NCBI RefSeq assembly: GCF_947623445.1
Contig: NC_135246.1
Span: 14,553,856-14,617,855 of the forward strand
DNA: 64,000 nucleotides
DNA from: Clavelina lepadiformis
Lineage: Eukaryota; Chordata; Ascidiacea; Aplousobranchia; Clavelinidae
Reading direction: 5' to 3'
Shown here: in pieces, positions 36,761 to 48,619 of the stretch
How positions within the stretch are numbered: position 1 is the stretch's first letter
Layout: every line of letters begins with the position of its first letter
Program-made: the position numbers and the translations under genes
Notes under the pieces: generated by a model
The model's input: only the letters and a program-made list of their open reading frames with translations
Told to the model about the DNA's origin: nothing
The model's database searches: none

Positions 36761-39700
36761 ATGTTGAAGACGGGTTTATCTAATGGCTCATCTGCAAGCT
36801 CACAAGGAAGGAAAGTTCATTTTGAAGAATCAGTTATATCAGACATCAAAGTAGCAAACGGTCGCCTTGAACTCAGGTTCTACCTACTTAGTTGGATGTA
36901 ATGTAACAGCAATGCGCTTGATATGCTACTGGATAATTCCAAAGACCAAATAATAACGATTAAGACTACTAAAAGTCGCACCATAAATCTGCCACAGGTT
37001 GTGTAAATAGCAAAAATATCATGTTTGTTTTTATTATAGTACAGATAGAGCGCCGGCAACGGATTTTCGTTCGCAAGAAGCATTCAAGTCTGAGCCGGAG
37101 GTAACATGTTCGACCACATTAAACGTAACCAGCAATGCAACTTCTGGAGAAACTCCCATCCCTTCGTTAGGAATTAACATTACGAACAAAATCTTCACCG
37201 ACGCAACAGCCAGCGCCGTTCAGAATGGGTTGGTGAGTATCACGAGGTGCTGGTAACTTTCAATTCTTCGAGCCAAAGTGCTTATCATAACAGTGTCAAA
37301 TAAAGGAGCGTTGCCGGAAAAACCTCTGCAAGTCATTTTGACGTTTTGTCATTTTAACTGAATTTAGGTAGACAAAACAATAACGGCTTAGTGTAGTTAA
37401 AAGCTCCCGTTAAGTTGTTTTGATCATTTTGATGGTTTTATTCACTTAAATCCACAACTGTGTTTTACTCTTTGTTTTTAGACTACCACAATTGTGGTCG
37501 GCGAAAACCCAGAACCAGCCGGAGTACCAAACTCTAGCGCCAATGTAAAAATGCCAGAAAACACTGGACTACTGCTTTTGAAGGAAATTTTGGACATGCC
37601 TGTTAAATCTGAGGGTTTGCCCACGGCCAAGTACGTCCAGCGACCGCGGAAAAGGTACGAAATATGCGAACCTATATAAGATATCATAAATGCGATATAG
37701 GTCATTCTGTTCTTACCGATTTTCCTGTCGTTTTCATAATGTAGGTTAAAATTAAATATCCAAGGAAAGTATGATTTGTTTAATCAGAACCTAACGTCTT
37801 ATTAATTTTGGAGATTCATTGATCTTGGGAGTAAGGACCTCAAAGAAATTCCCGAAGAACTTTTTAACTTCTCGGAAGTGGAAGAGCTGCATTTAGAGCA
37901 CAATAGCTTGACACGTCTCCCGGGAAAAATAAAATCACTGGTGAATTTACGGTAAGAAGGGTAGCATGTTTGCGCTTCACGTTCTTCAGGCCATAGAGTG
38001 CTTGTCACCAACAGCAAATAGGTTTTAATCGAATTGCCAGAGTATAAATATTAAAAAGTACTTTGTTTGTATGCAACAATGTGAATTATTTTATTAACCT
38101 AAAACTAAGCGGGTGTGAATAGTCGTAAACCATTTGGTTTACTTACAGCTTTCTTACATAAGGGTTGTACGTAAGTTGACATTTACACGCCAGTTGCTTG
38201 GTGACGGTGAACAGACGCCGCAGTGCAAACATTTAACAATACCGCAGGTAGATTTTGATTAAGTATTATAGTGACGTTTCAGAATGTGTGACCCCTGCAC
38301 CCCTTTGTCCTTTTGATTAAACTCTACACAGATCTTTTTTGCCAAGGCAACCAACTTTTACCAAAAACAGCGCCAACATGTGGTTTGATATTTGGTTAAC
38401 GAGCTGTTATTATCACAGATTTTAAATGTAGTTTATGCTAGCAATGCTTTGTATTTGTTTTTGCTTGTCTGGGCCTGTTTATTTGGCTCAGAAGTGTTCG
38501 CGGCGGTTGGATGTTTCTTCATTTAATACTTTTAATTATTAAACGGAAATTGTTAGCGAAACGAACTCATCTGTTTTCAATCTATTAGAGTGTTATACCT
38601 GAATTCGAACCAACTCGAGAAAATCAGCGACACTCTCTCGCGGTTGAAAAGTTTACGATCGATCGACCTCAGTCACAATCCTATTTCGCTACCAGTCGAT
38701 ATTTTGTCCCAGCTGGTATATCTCACCGAACTTCGGTTATATGACTTATCTTTAACTGAATTTCCTGCCGATTTTTGTCGTACTATGCTCCATATGCGAG
38801 TGCTCGGAATTTCTCACAACAAACTCACAGGCCTCCCGCTTGAAATGAATCGGTTACACGTCTTGGAGGAACTGCACATTTCAAACAACGAGATTAAACA
38901 CTTTCCGCTGTGCATCTGCACGTTGTCTAAACTGAAGGTTAGTTGTTTGCAAGTATTCTCACTCACCCACTAAAGCAGGGGTCGGGAACCTATGGCTCGC
39001 GAGCCAGATATGGCTCTTTTGATGACGGCATTTGGCTCGCAGATAAATCTAAGCTGGCATTTCTTAGCACAATTGTTACGAATAAAACTTTTCTGTTATT
39101 TGTAGTTTTGTAATTTCTGTACCATGCAGCACCAGAAATCGCATTAACAGTAAGTAGCATGTTATTAAAGAATAAATTCAGACATTTACCGTTGTCTAAA
39201 ATTGTTGGTTTTGCTTAAAAATGCACACGTTAGTTCAACTTAGTTGCATTAAGTGTTGAAAAATATTATATGGCTCTAACGTAAATAAAATTAACAATAT
39301 GTGGCTTTCATGGCTCTTTCGCCAAAAAGGTTCCCGACCCCTGCACTAAAGCATGCAAGCTGCTGGAAAAATTAACTTCTTTGCTTATTATGTCTTTATT
39401 GGCCTAAAATACTAACGGTAATAAACTTCAATTGGCACAAGATACGCCGAACAGATTTGAATTTCGGTTATTTTAGGGCGTTTATAAATTAAACAGAAAA
39501 TGTAAGTTTATTGCTTTGATCGTGCTGTTGATTGTTTGTCAGATACTTGATATAGAAGGAAATCTTCTTAGCCGGCTGCCGGAACACATCGCAGGATTGC
39601 GCAGTTTACGGAACCTCCATCTCGCTTACAACAAGCTCACACACCTACCAGAAGCGATATGCCTGCTTGAGAATTTACGGTTGCTCGACGTCAGTCACAA

Positions 39701-41995
39701 CTATCTGAATGTTTTACCTGATTCAATTCAGTGGATGACGAAACTGCGAGAATTCAGCGCAAGCAACAACCGCTTGTTGACGCTGCCGCACAAGTTTTAC
39801 AAACTGGAGGGGCTGGAAGTTTTACTTATGCGCAATAATGCCTTGCGCGCTTTGCCAAAGCGAATATCACGACTAAAAAACTTGAAATACCTTGATGCAA
39901 GTGGAAATAGGTGAGAATGCTTTTTATATATCTAATGCATGGGTTGGTGACAAACTGTTTCGTGTAAGTAGATTTCCGGTAAGGTTACTTGACTCATATT
40001 TGGTACTCGCATATACTTGAGTAGCCTACAAGTTTTTAATCTTTGGGTGTACTTGGTAATTTTTGAACTACAGTACTTGATTGGCACTTGTTTCTTAATT
40101 TTTTTTTAGAAAAAATGCACAATTTAAAAAAATAATAAGCTTTGAATTATGGAATTAATCGCTTGTAAGTTACAAGTTTTTCGTATTAATTCATTCATTC
40201 ATTCATTCATTTATTTTTCGTCAAAAGTGCGGTGGTAACGAAAAATCAAACCAGTTGTTACTAACACGCGCCAATGAACAGGAAAAAGTAACAAAGCCGA
40301 AAAGGCTTAAAACGTGCTCAAGAAAAATAATTTTTTTAAAAATTAATAGTTAAATCCATAACACATAAGTTGAAAAAGCGAAAAATTAAGCAGACGAGCA
40401 GGTGGTGTGTTCAAGCAACTGATGATTGAAAATTGCTTCAATGCTGTACATCAGTAATCCCATGATTCCTCAATTTTCAAATGAAATTATTTCGATTTAG
40501 CCTGTATCTTTATTGATCACACTTCACTTCCGGTTAACGTATACAGTATAATGCTGTGCATCAGAATGTAATGTGAGCAAGTAGTAATGCGATCAATGGT
40601 GACAAGGGATAGGCTGCCTAACAAAAGTGCTCGCTTAACTTAGCCTATAGGATTGAATATAGTTAATAGCGTACGTGCCGCCTGGCCGGGTCATGTATTT
40701 GAACATTACTATAGTAACTTGTTAAATTAGTACTTGTATTCAGCTCTGGTATATTGTATTAGTACTGTGTTTTTGCTCTTGTTTTTCATGACCAACATTT
40801 TTAGGCTTGTTGCGCTGCCGGTGAACATATGTGCACTCACGAAACTATCCATTTTAGCAGTGGATGATAATTTGATACAAAACATTCCAGTTCATTTCTA
40901 TAACTTGCGGTCTCTAAAAATGCTGGGCATTTCAGGAAATCAAGTAGGCTTACATGTTTTTCTAGCATATTTACTTCATCTGGCGGTAGAAAGTGAGATC
41001 AAAACCATTGACTTCTCCTGTTTCGGAAACATCGGGTTATCTCTTTTTCTTTGCAGTTTTCAGAGTTTCCTCTTTCCGTTTGTGCCATTCCTTCGCTACA
41101 GCGCCTTTACATGGGTCAAGACAAAGGCCGACCATTCACTAAACTTCCAGAACAGGTTTATCTGCTTTTTATGAATGTGCCACAAAATGAAGTTTCTTCT
41201 ACCTCCCACTCTTAAGAAGAGTATAATTCACTAAGTTCTTCATTTAAAGATAAAATTTCTGGAGAACTTGGAAGAATTATACTTCGACAATAACCTGCTC
41301 ATTGGCCTCCCTCATTCTCTCAGACATTTGAGCAAACTGAAGGTGCTGGACGTCTCCAACAACAGACTATCTACCCTGCCTCCTACTCTCTGCGAAATGA
41401 CGTGTACGTGTGTGGTCATTTTGTTCTGTAACTAATGAGTATTTACTGGTAGTCAATATTTTATTTTTGCGTCCTACTGAGATATTTATGATGAAATGTT
41501 TTGCTGCACTTTCAAACGTATAATGGTTTATATGAATACTCATTATTCTTGGACAGGGCTAGAAAGAATTCGCATTCATTCGAATGACTTGAATAAAATT
41601 CCCGAAGACATAGATAAGATCAAGTCATTGAAAGAGTTGACAGCTTACGGTAATTCTATGAATTATCCACCACAAGAAGTTTGCGATCAAGGCTTGAAAG
41701 GCATTTTCGGGTTCATAGCGAATGAAAAGAAACTTCGATTCAGCGCAGTCAAGGTTTGGGCAATATTTTTTTCCTTATAACAGAACTTTTTTCAGCAATG
41801 CTTTGGTTATATTGCAAAGTCCAACTCGCCAAATCTGCATTCTTATTTTGGTTATAGATTCAAGCTTGGTGGCGTGGCACCATGGTTCGCAAAGGTTTAG
41901 GGCCTTACAACAAGGGTGGCAAATCCAAAAAAGGGAAGAAAGGAAAAAAGGGAAAGAAAGGATCGGCAAAAGGAAAGAAGGGCAAACGGAAATGA
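36761..41995 (+). CDS. LRRIQ4: Leucine-rich repeat and IQ domain-containing protein 4
   Basis: Eleven exons: 36761-36876, 37040-37232, 37482-37654, 37814-37951, 38589-38937, 39543-39910, 40805-40943, 41057-41155, 41250-41403, 41557-41753, 41858-41995; all phases agree, 687 codons. Residues 1 to about 160 are Ser/Thr-rich with no known domain. Then come many LRRs, starting FIDLGSKDLKEIPEELFNF and VEELHLEHN, continuing to about residue 600. The last exon has an IQ motif, IQAWWRGTMVRKGLGP, and a tail of repeated KKGKKG. Repeat order, the IQ sequence and the Lys/Gly tail match vertebrate LRRIQ4 (about 560 residues); the N-terminus is longer here. Vertebrate function is poorly known; IQ motifs bind calmodulin. 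A hAT element sits in intron 5. AATAAA lies at 42017-42022. Convergent with PSMB2. Confidence 0.93.
38976..39343. mobile_element. Short non-autonomous hAT (Buster-type) element in an LRRIQ4 intron
   Basis: Perfect duplications CACTAAAG (38968-38975, 39344-39351) and inverted ends CAGGGGTCGGGAACC. 368 bp, with TGGCTC-containing subterminal repeats. No coding content. Confidence 0.92.
40189..40214. repeat. (ATTC)n microsatellite
   Basis: About six ATTC units in an LRRIQ4 intron. Confidence 0.9.
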
Positions 41996-42016
41996 ACTCT
42001 TTTCCACAAAACCGTC

Positions 42017-42022
42017 AATAAA
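42017..42022 (+). terminator. Polyadenylation signal of LRRIQ4
   Basis: AATAAA 22 bp after the LRRIQ4 stop codon on the plus strand. Confidence 0.75.
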
Positions 42023-42987
42023 ATGATTCGTAGAAAGATGGAGGACCAACTGCAAGACTTACGGAAAATCACTGAACTCTTTTCAACCTTGTGGAGCAGC
42101 AGAAAGTTTCCTGCATTTTGGCCAGGCATGTTCCGTCTTGGCTTATCATCGTGATTCGTTGTATTTTAGAGGAAAATCGTGTTCGTTTAAAGAAGAGCAA
42201 AAGTTCAATTTATAGTTAAATGAGATTCACCACTGTATATTTAGGCCTATTACTCCGCAAGATATTGCACTGTCGTAGCATGAACGTATTTATGCTTATT
42301 AGTAACTTAATCGCCAACAAAGTGCATTAATTCAAGTTGATACCTTTGATAGCATTCGTGAGAAAAACAACGCTATGACGGCCAACTGAACCCAAAAAAC
42401 GTTACACAAGGCGAAGTGGCAATGTAGACGATTTCACATTGCTTACCAATCACAATTTCATATTCTATAATCTATATCCACTTGTATTTCGCCATGGGGT
42501 ATAAAATTCTAGCCGAAGTATAAAACAGGTACTTAACATATATCAGGGCTGTGGATCACGGAAATCCATGCAAACTGTCTGGAAAATGATCCAAGTTTAA
42601 GCACAAGAACAGAAAAATGTTTATCGAAGCATGTTTAGCCTGTCACAGAATTCGAAATGTTCGATATGAGATCTCGCAAATTGTAAACTACTGGTCCGTT
42701 GTTTTTAAGAGATCAAACAAATTCAACTTAAAAGCATTAGAAACAAATTGACGATATAATTTCTATGTAAGTTGACAACATCATAAAATATTTCCCAATG
42801 ATACTCATGAACCTTTATGTTTTCATGTAGTGTACGCTCATTACATTGACAATGTAAGCAGCATTGAAATACACCTGGTATTAGAATTTAAATTCGACAG
42901 GAATATTATATCCAAGTAGCAACAAGAAAATGTAACTTCACATAAAAGGGGAAATTTGTAGAACTTTCCGAACATATAAGTAATTGT
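42023..42987. other. Intergenic spacer between convergent LRRIQ4 and PSMB2
   Basis: No coding exon supported. It carries the end of the LRRIQ4 transcript and, from the other side, the 3' UTR of PSMB2. Confidence 0.6.
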
Positions 42988-45007
42988 CTACAGGATCAGA
43001 GGTCGTACAATGGACCGGTCCGGCTCTCCATCCTGTACAGTATCCATGGTCACATAGTCTTTCTCTAAAAGCGGAGGCATAGTGTGAATTCCATTTTTGT
43101 CCACAATCCGCACCATCATTGCAGGCAGTGTTACAATAAAACGCTTCTTAAGCTGTAATGTTAAGGAAAAACAAAATACTGCATTAGTTACCGACGCACT
43201 CAGATGAAAATGCGAATTAATCATATCATTTTTTTTAAACTCAAGACGAGGAAATTTCAAGTAACTGTGTAGCTTGTGTACAAAGAAAAGATAAAAATAA
43301 GAATACCTCAGCCATGCACTTCTTGAGAAGTATCATGGCTTCATCTTTAGTCAAATCAGGCTTGTGCCAACGATCTAGCAATGATAGAACAAAGTACGCT
43401 CCATAGCCATGGGCAGCAAATGGGACTTTCACACTCGATGAGAGGTAATCAAGATAATATAAACTACAACCATCAGTAGAATCACATCCTGCCATCAGTG
43501 TATGTACATGGTATGGCTGAAATTTATAACATAAACTAAAAATTCAATAAATGAAATATACTTCCATTAAGTTGTAAGCTACCATGCGCAAGGGTGCACC
43601 CAAAATATAGAGGCACAATTCGATTGGATTGCTTGGACTACAATGAAGATTGCAAGGATTGCAAAGAGAACATCAATTGCTTAGATCAGTGGTCTTCAAC
43701 CTTTTTTGTGAAATCACCCCCCTTTCGGAGTTCTGGGCAAAAATCGCCTCAATGATAATTATTTTTGTATGAATGTATTTGCTACTTGCGATATACAATA
43801 TGCTTTAAAATTATCAAAAAAAAGAACAAGTAATCTGAAACAAAGCAAGTATGATATTATGCAATAATAGCGTGGTAAATAACAGATACGTAATTATAAA
43901 ATCACAACTTGGAAGACAATGGAAACAGCGTCTGCCCCCCCTTAAAAAATAAAAGTACCCCAACTTCAAAAATGTCACAATTGCCCCCTTGAATAACCCT
44001 GGCTTAGATCATGGACTACTTTCCGAGGTCCAAGTGAACGAAGCAAGCAAACTTCGCAATCCTTGTAAGTAATCCAAACAAAACCGAACATTTTGGAGGC
44101 ACCCCACTGACTAGAAAACAAAGTTCTGTCTAAATCCGCAATAAAATGTCACGCAAAATGTTTTCTAGGGCAACATAACTTGGATTGTAGATTATTATAC
44201 AATCAAGCTTGATTGTTTTAGCTCTTTATCAAGCTTAATTGACAATGTGTGTTATTTTAGTAATTCGAAAATCAAACTTTTTAAACAGAAGATAGTACTG
44301 AATTTATTCTGAAAATCAAGAAACTAGTGTTATGGTAATTTCTTAAACTCCTACATTTTTTCTAAGTGCTTCTGCAAGTGCTTTTCTAGTGAAGTTCATC
44401 ATGCCTTTTGTTGACAATTCATAACCGTTTCTTATCTTATACAACTGCAGGTTCTTCTGAATATATTCAGAAAACTGTGAGACATCGCCTGCTTCGCCAC
44501 ACATGGCCATCATTGTGTTTTTCCCAAGTGGCGTCATTTTATCTTGATCTAAAACAAACAGTAAAATACTCTAAACTCAATGTTAACTCATACAATTTTA
44601 AACTGACTTTACTATATCATGTTCCATGAATAAAACAAACAACAGACTAAAATGATTATAACATTTATTTGCAAATGTTTTAGTTATTTTTTTCTACTGT
44701 TCTACATTCAATGGCTTGTTTTTTCGGATATGCTGTAACTACTACAACACAATGCAATTATGTTATCAATATGATGAAGCCACACATTGCATAATCGTAG
44801 TTAATTATACCGATACATCGAAGCACTAAAAAGCAATATCTATGCAACCTACCAAACAAATGGATAAGACAATATATTAATTAGGAGTGACTGTAAAAGA
44901 GAAGTTAGACACCAACCTTGTTTAAACATCACTATGCTTCGAGCTGCTGATGTATCAGAAGCCAGAAAAACAAAATCTTTTCCTTCAAAGCCTATTAAAA
45001 ACTCCAT
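42988..45007 (-). CDS. PSMB2: 20S proteasome beta-type subunit 2 (beta4)
   Basis: Four exons, 44917-45007, 44355-44548, 43307-43516, 42988-43152, all in phase, 219 codons. Begins MEFLIGFEGKDFVFLASD, like human MEYLIGIQGPDYVLVASD. Further matches are GEAGDVSQFSEYIQKN, LYKIRNGYELS, PFAAHGYGAYF and VRIVDKNGIH. This beta4 subunit is non-catalytic, consistent with no N-terminal Thr propeptide site. It ends about 18 residues beyond human PSMB2 with an acidic/basic tail (DTVQDGEPDRSIVRPLIL). Exon 2 uses the short donor GTAGGA. A possible acceptor (CATATTTCAG) ends about 20 bp upstream of the ATG, so a 5' UTR intron or trans-splice site is likely. A hAT element lies in intron 2. Confidence 0.95.
43687..44001. 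mobile_element. Short non-autonomous hAT (Buster-type) element in PSMB2 intron 2
   Basis: Perfect duplications GCTTAGAT (43679-43686, 44002-44009). Left end is CAGTGGTCTTCAACC and the complemented right end is CAGGGTTATTCAAGG. 315 bp, no coding content, with C-runs (ACCCCCCTTT, GCCCCCCCTT) at subterminal positions. Confidence 0.88.
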
Positions 45008-47280
45008 CTTTCAATCCTATAACCCTGAAATATGTAAGAAATCGGTTTAAAATTCTGTTTATTGTTGAAGTGACTCTGCCATTACCCAGATTGGAATGTT
45101 TGCTGTTTTAGGATAAGTGTAGCGGCCGTTGGGTGCTTCTTGGTTCGTCGCTGGTTGTCCCCCCTGCGCAATACGATGAAACAATGGCAATTATATGTGC
45201 AATTAACTTTAATCATCTGCGCACATAGCAAACTTTCCAATCTGGGCTATCACTAAATTATGCATGGAGATTCAGTTATAAGCAAGAAAACATTCAGGAA
45301 AATGTAAGTGCCAACTGGACATCATGCACACCGAACATTTTCACATTCGAATTAAGTTATAACAAACAGACATAAACAAAGCAAAGTTGGTTGTTTCATA
45401 GTTAATTTGTTACCTAATAAATAAATAAAGCTAAAATTTATGACAATGGCATATTTATGACAATGGCACAATATTTGTTCCTTCGCCCGCAAGAGATCTC
45501 CGGCGTGTCATACAAACTTTCCATACAAGGCAACTACGAACTAGACCTCGCCCAATTCTTAGTTTAATGAATGGAGCCGATTGGAAGGCTGTTGGCTTGC
45601 ACTTTCAATTTCAGCATGTTTGTTTCTTGTGATACAATTTTTTGACACTATACCAGAAAGGCTGTACAAAGTTGATATTTATGCCAGTGGCGTAACAGCT
45701 TTTGGGTCTAGCATACAGAGGTATCTTGTGGTTGTGCACTTGTATACTAGACCCCAATTTTTTCTCCTTCACCACGATGTTTCCTCTCCGGTGAATCATA
45801 CCAACTTTCCATTTAAGACAAGAAACAAGCATGCAAATATTGCAAGTTCACACAAACAGCTTTGGAATCGGCTCCATGCATTAGGCCTAGTTGCGGCAGA
45901 AAATAAAGAGTTTTAATATTGGCATGGCATAAAGCGTATAGACCCTTATTTAACTGACGTAAGCTAGCCTAAATTTCCCTGTGCTAAAATGCAAGCTTTC
46001 AATATAGCCATACGGATACAGCCATATACCGGTAACTGCTGGAAATTTTGTATGGTGTAGGGCTGTAGGCTATGACACGCTGGAATAAATTGGCGCAGAA
46101 AGTTTGGTTTTGCAGCAATTTCCTGTCACAGTAATGCCGTTTTGCTCTATAGCCTATTCTATATTATAAGTATTATGTTGGCGTGGCGTAAATTTTTTAG
46201 GATCAGGTATATAGGCCAATAGGCTACAGGTGCATAATCACAGGATGCCTTTGTATACTAGACCTGCAGCTACCCAGATTGTGACGTCATCTAGTTGCGC
46301 ACTTGCGTATTAGACCCATTTTTTCATTACTTTTTGGCGCATTTAACTGGCGCACTGAAAACAAACTTTCCAGTAGCCTAAGCAAGGCCATACAAGACAA
46401 GTCAGCAAGCCGCAATTTCTCAACCAAAAAAACCGGCAAGTGGTTGTAGCCTACTTTTCGCCGGTAGCCTAACTGCAATACCGTTACGACAACAAAAATC
46501 GCAACGTTCCCTGCGTTACTATTCAGTCTGGCAGTCATACTACTGTCTTGCACCACCTGCGCACGGCCAGAAGCAAAAAAGCAAGGCAAGTTGTTGGTTT
46601 TGAAACAATAGGCATGACTGAGCAAGTTCGGTTCGGCTTTCCTTCCGTTAGGTGGCTCAAAGAAAAAACATAATGGAAATCTTAATTACGGAGACCGTAA
46701 AAAAATTAAACTAATATGGCAAAATACTATTTGACATTAATCGCTTAAGTCCTAAATCTGATGAACAAAATGAACTCTTAAATAAGCATTTTTAGATTTT
46801 TCTTGACTTGTGAGGCAGGTAAAATAAACATTTAGGCTGGGTTATTTGTGTTGCAGACCTTGAGAGGGTTCTTAGGCCCAATAAGCGGAATCAACGTTAT
46901 ATCAGACAACAACATAGCCAATTATTAAGATCACTCATATCTTGCAGTAGGTTACAGTACTTATAATAGAGAAATATCGAAGTGTTGCAAAAACGGTTAT
47001 GGCCAATTCCACAATAGACAAAATTGGTCCCCTAAATTTGGGAGAGAAGTTTACCTTGATTTAATAGCCTACATGTACAGTAGTACATAATACCCTCATC
47101 ACGCTGCACATACGACATGAGGTGTTGGCCTGGTGGAAAACACGGATATTTTGGTCAAGTGACATTCTGATTGGTAGTTTCCTGGGGTGTTACATTTTGA
47201 TTTGGTAATTTATTTTGATATCGATTGTATGATGTATTTTTGGAGAACAAATTATGTACAAACGTAATTTTTTGATTTTG
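45008..47280. other. Intergenic; PSMB2 5' flank and dispersed repeats
   Basis: No gene recognised. Repeat copies related to 14806-14890 occur near 45735-45780 and 46243-46330. Words of the type TAGCCTA/TAGGCCTA are frequent. Both-strand frames around 45581-45916 fall in repeat sequence and lack motifs. Confidence 0.5.
46243..46330. repeat. Dispersed repeat with a CRE-like palindrome, copy 2
   Basis: Aligns with 14806-14890: TATACTAGACC, then TGTGACGTCAT, then TAGTTGCGCACTTG and a second TATTAGACCC block. The second block recurs near 45735-45780 (GTGCACTTGTATACTAGACC). Confidence 0.45.
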
Positions 47281-47282
47281 TA

Positions 47283-47733
47283 CAGTAATGTTCCGGTTAA
47301 GCTTGCACCCATTTAGGTTCACATCCCGGTTAAGTTCGCAAAAATTTATCACAAAGTCTAGATTCAACTTTTCAGAGGTTTACTGGTAGCCTACTTACAG
47401 TAAATCAAACATGTTAACTTGTCATCAGAAAAAGTTAAACATGTAGCTGAACTAAACTTTCATAATTTATTAGCCTAAATCATATCATGAATCGTCAGCT
47501 CACGCATACTTGGGCATATAGGCCTAACTTACAATATGCGTCTGTTATAGCCTACATTTAAAAAACGTTTGGTATACTTCATGGCATCCTTCAATCTTGA
47601 ATGGTTACTGATACATACACTATATTACAGAATAATAAGCGAATTGTACGGTTTTTGTATTTACAAATCTATAACTGCCAAGTTCGCACAAACTGCTCAG
47701 ATTGAAGTTGCAAACTTAACCGGGATATTACTG
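47283..47733. mobile_element. Tc1/mariner-like MITE
   Basis: Inverted ends CAGTAATGTTCCGGTTAAG and, complemented, CAGTAATATCCCGGTTAAG, flanked by TA on both sides (47281-47282, 47734-47735), the target duplication of Tc1/mariner elements. 451 bp, no transposase. The subterminal word CCCGGTTAAGTTCGCA is repeated directly about 30 bp inside the left end. Confidence 0.7.
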
Positions 47734-47735
47734 TA

Positions 47736-48619
47736 AATCCTTTCTAGCATTCTAGGTCTCCGTTACGTACATCAACTTCAACTACATTATTTAACTTTAA
47801 TTATGCAAATCACTGAATCATTGTTTAAACATTTTTATTCATTTTTAAGCTTATATAGGAACCTTGGTATAGTTCGGTTTAAGACACTGATTTAAAACCA
47901 CAACCTATATCTATTTCTCAATCGGAAAATGTATAACCACTTTTATTACTTTATGTTTTTTAATATAACAAAAATTTTACAACTTTTAAATTTGTATACG
48001 ATCACAGTATAAATTAAAAAATTGGCAATGATAACAATGGCAAGCAATGTATAATTAACGCACCCTGAAATTACAGAATCAAGAATTATACATAAAATTA
48101 CAAAACACGTATTAAAGTATATGTCAAAGTGGGTTACGGTTTAGCTGATTATTGAGCAGCTGAAGCAGTTACAAACACTGATTGGTGTTTGGTGCTTATA
48201 TTCTGTAAGAAGCGAAAAGTATTTATAACAATAACGATGGGGGCTATGTACAAAATCAATATTTAGAAAATAAAACGCAAATAGGCTACACCAGAGGTCC
48301 CTGTTTATCACAGTTACCAAAATTTTACATGCTGCTTAAACAGTTAATAACTGACAAATACTGAGATATTACATTTCAAATTTTGCAGTTGAAATGGTAC
48401 GTGGCTTTTAAAAACCCATATCAGATAATATGATATATTAAGTCCCACTGGCCACTAGTCCATAGCAACTGAAAAGTAAAACTCAACAAAACTTGGCAGC
48501 ACATGAAAATTTGATGACGTCAAATGTTGCACTGGGGAACTACTAAAATGCGCAAACATCGTTTGTTGCATTGTGGGGTGCGATCACTGGCAATGGTTAC
48601 CGTTATCAAAATCATACGT
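47736..48619. other. Intergenic; 3' flank of the ABC transporter
   Basis: No gene recognised; A+T-rich sequence that must contain the 3' UTR and poly(A) site of the ABC transporter. Confidence 0.5.

Noticed and set aside
45581..45916. 111-codon plus-strand frame starting MEGCWLALSISACLF
   Set aside because: Looks like a signal peptide at first, but it overlaps the dispersed repeat near 45735 and has no domain.
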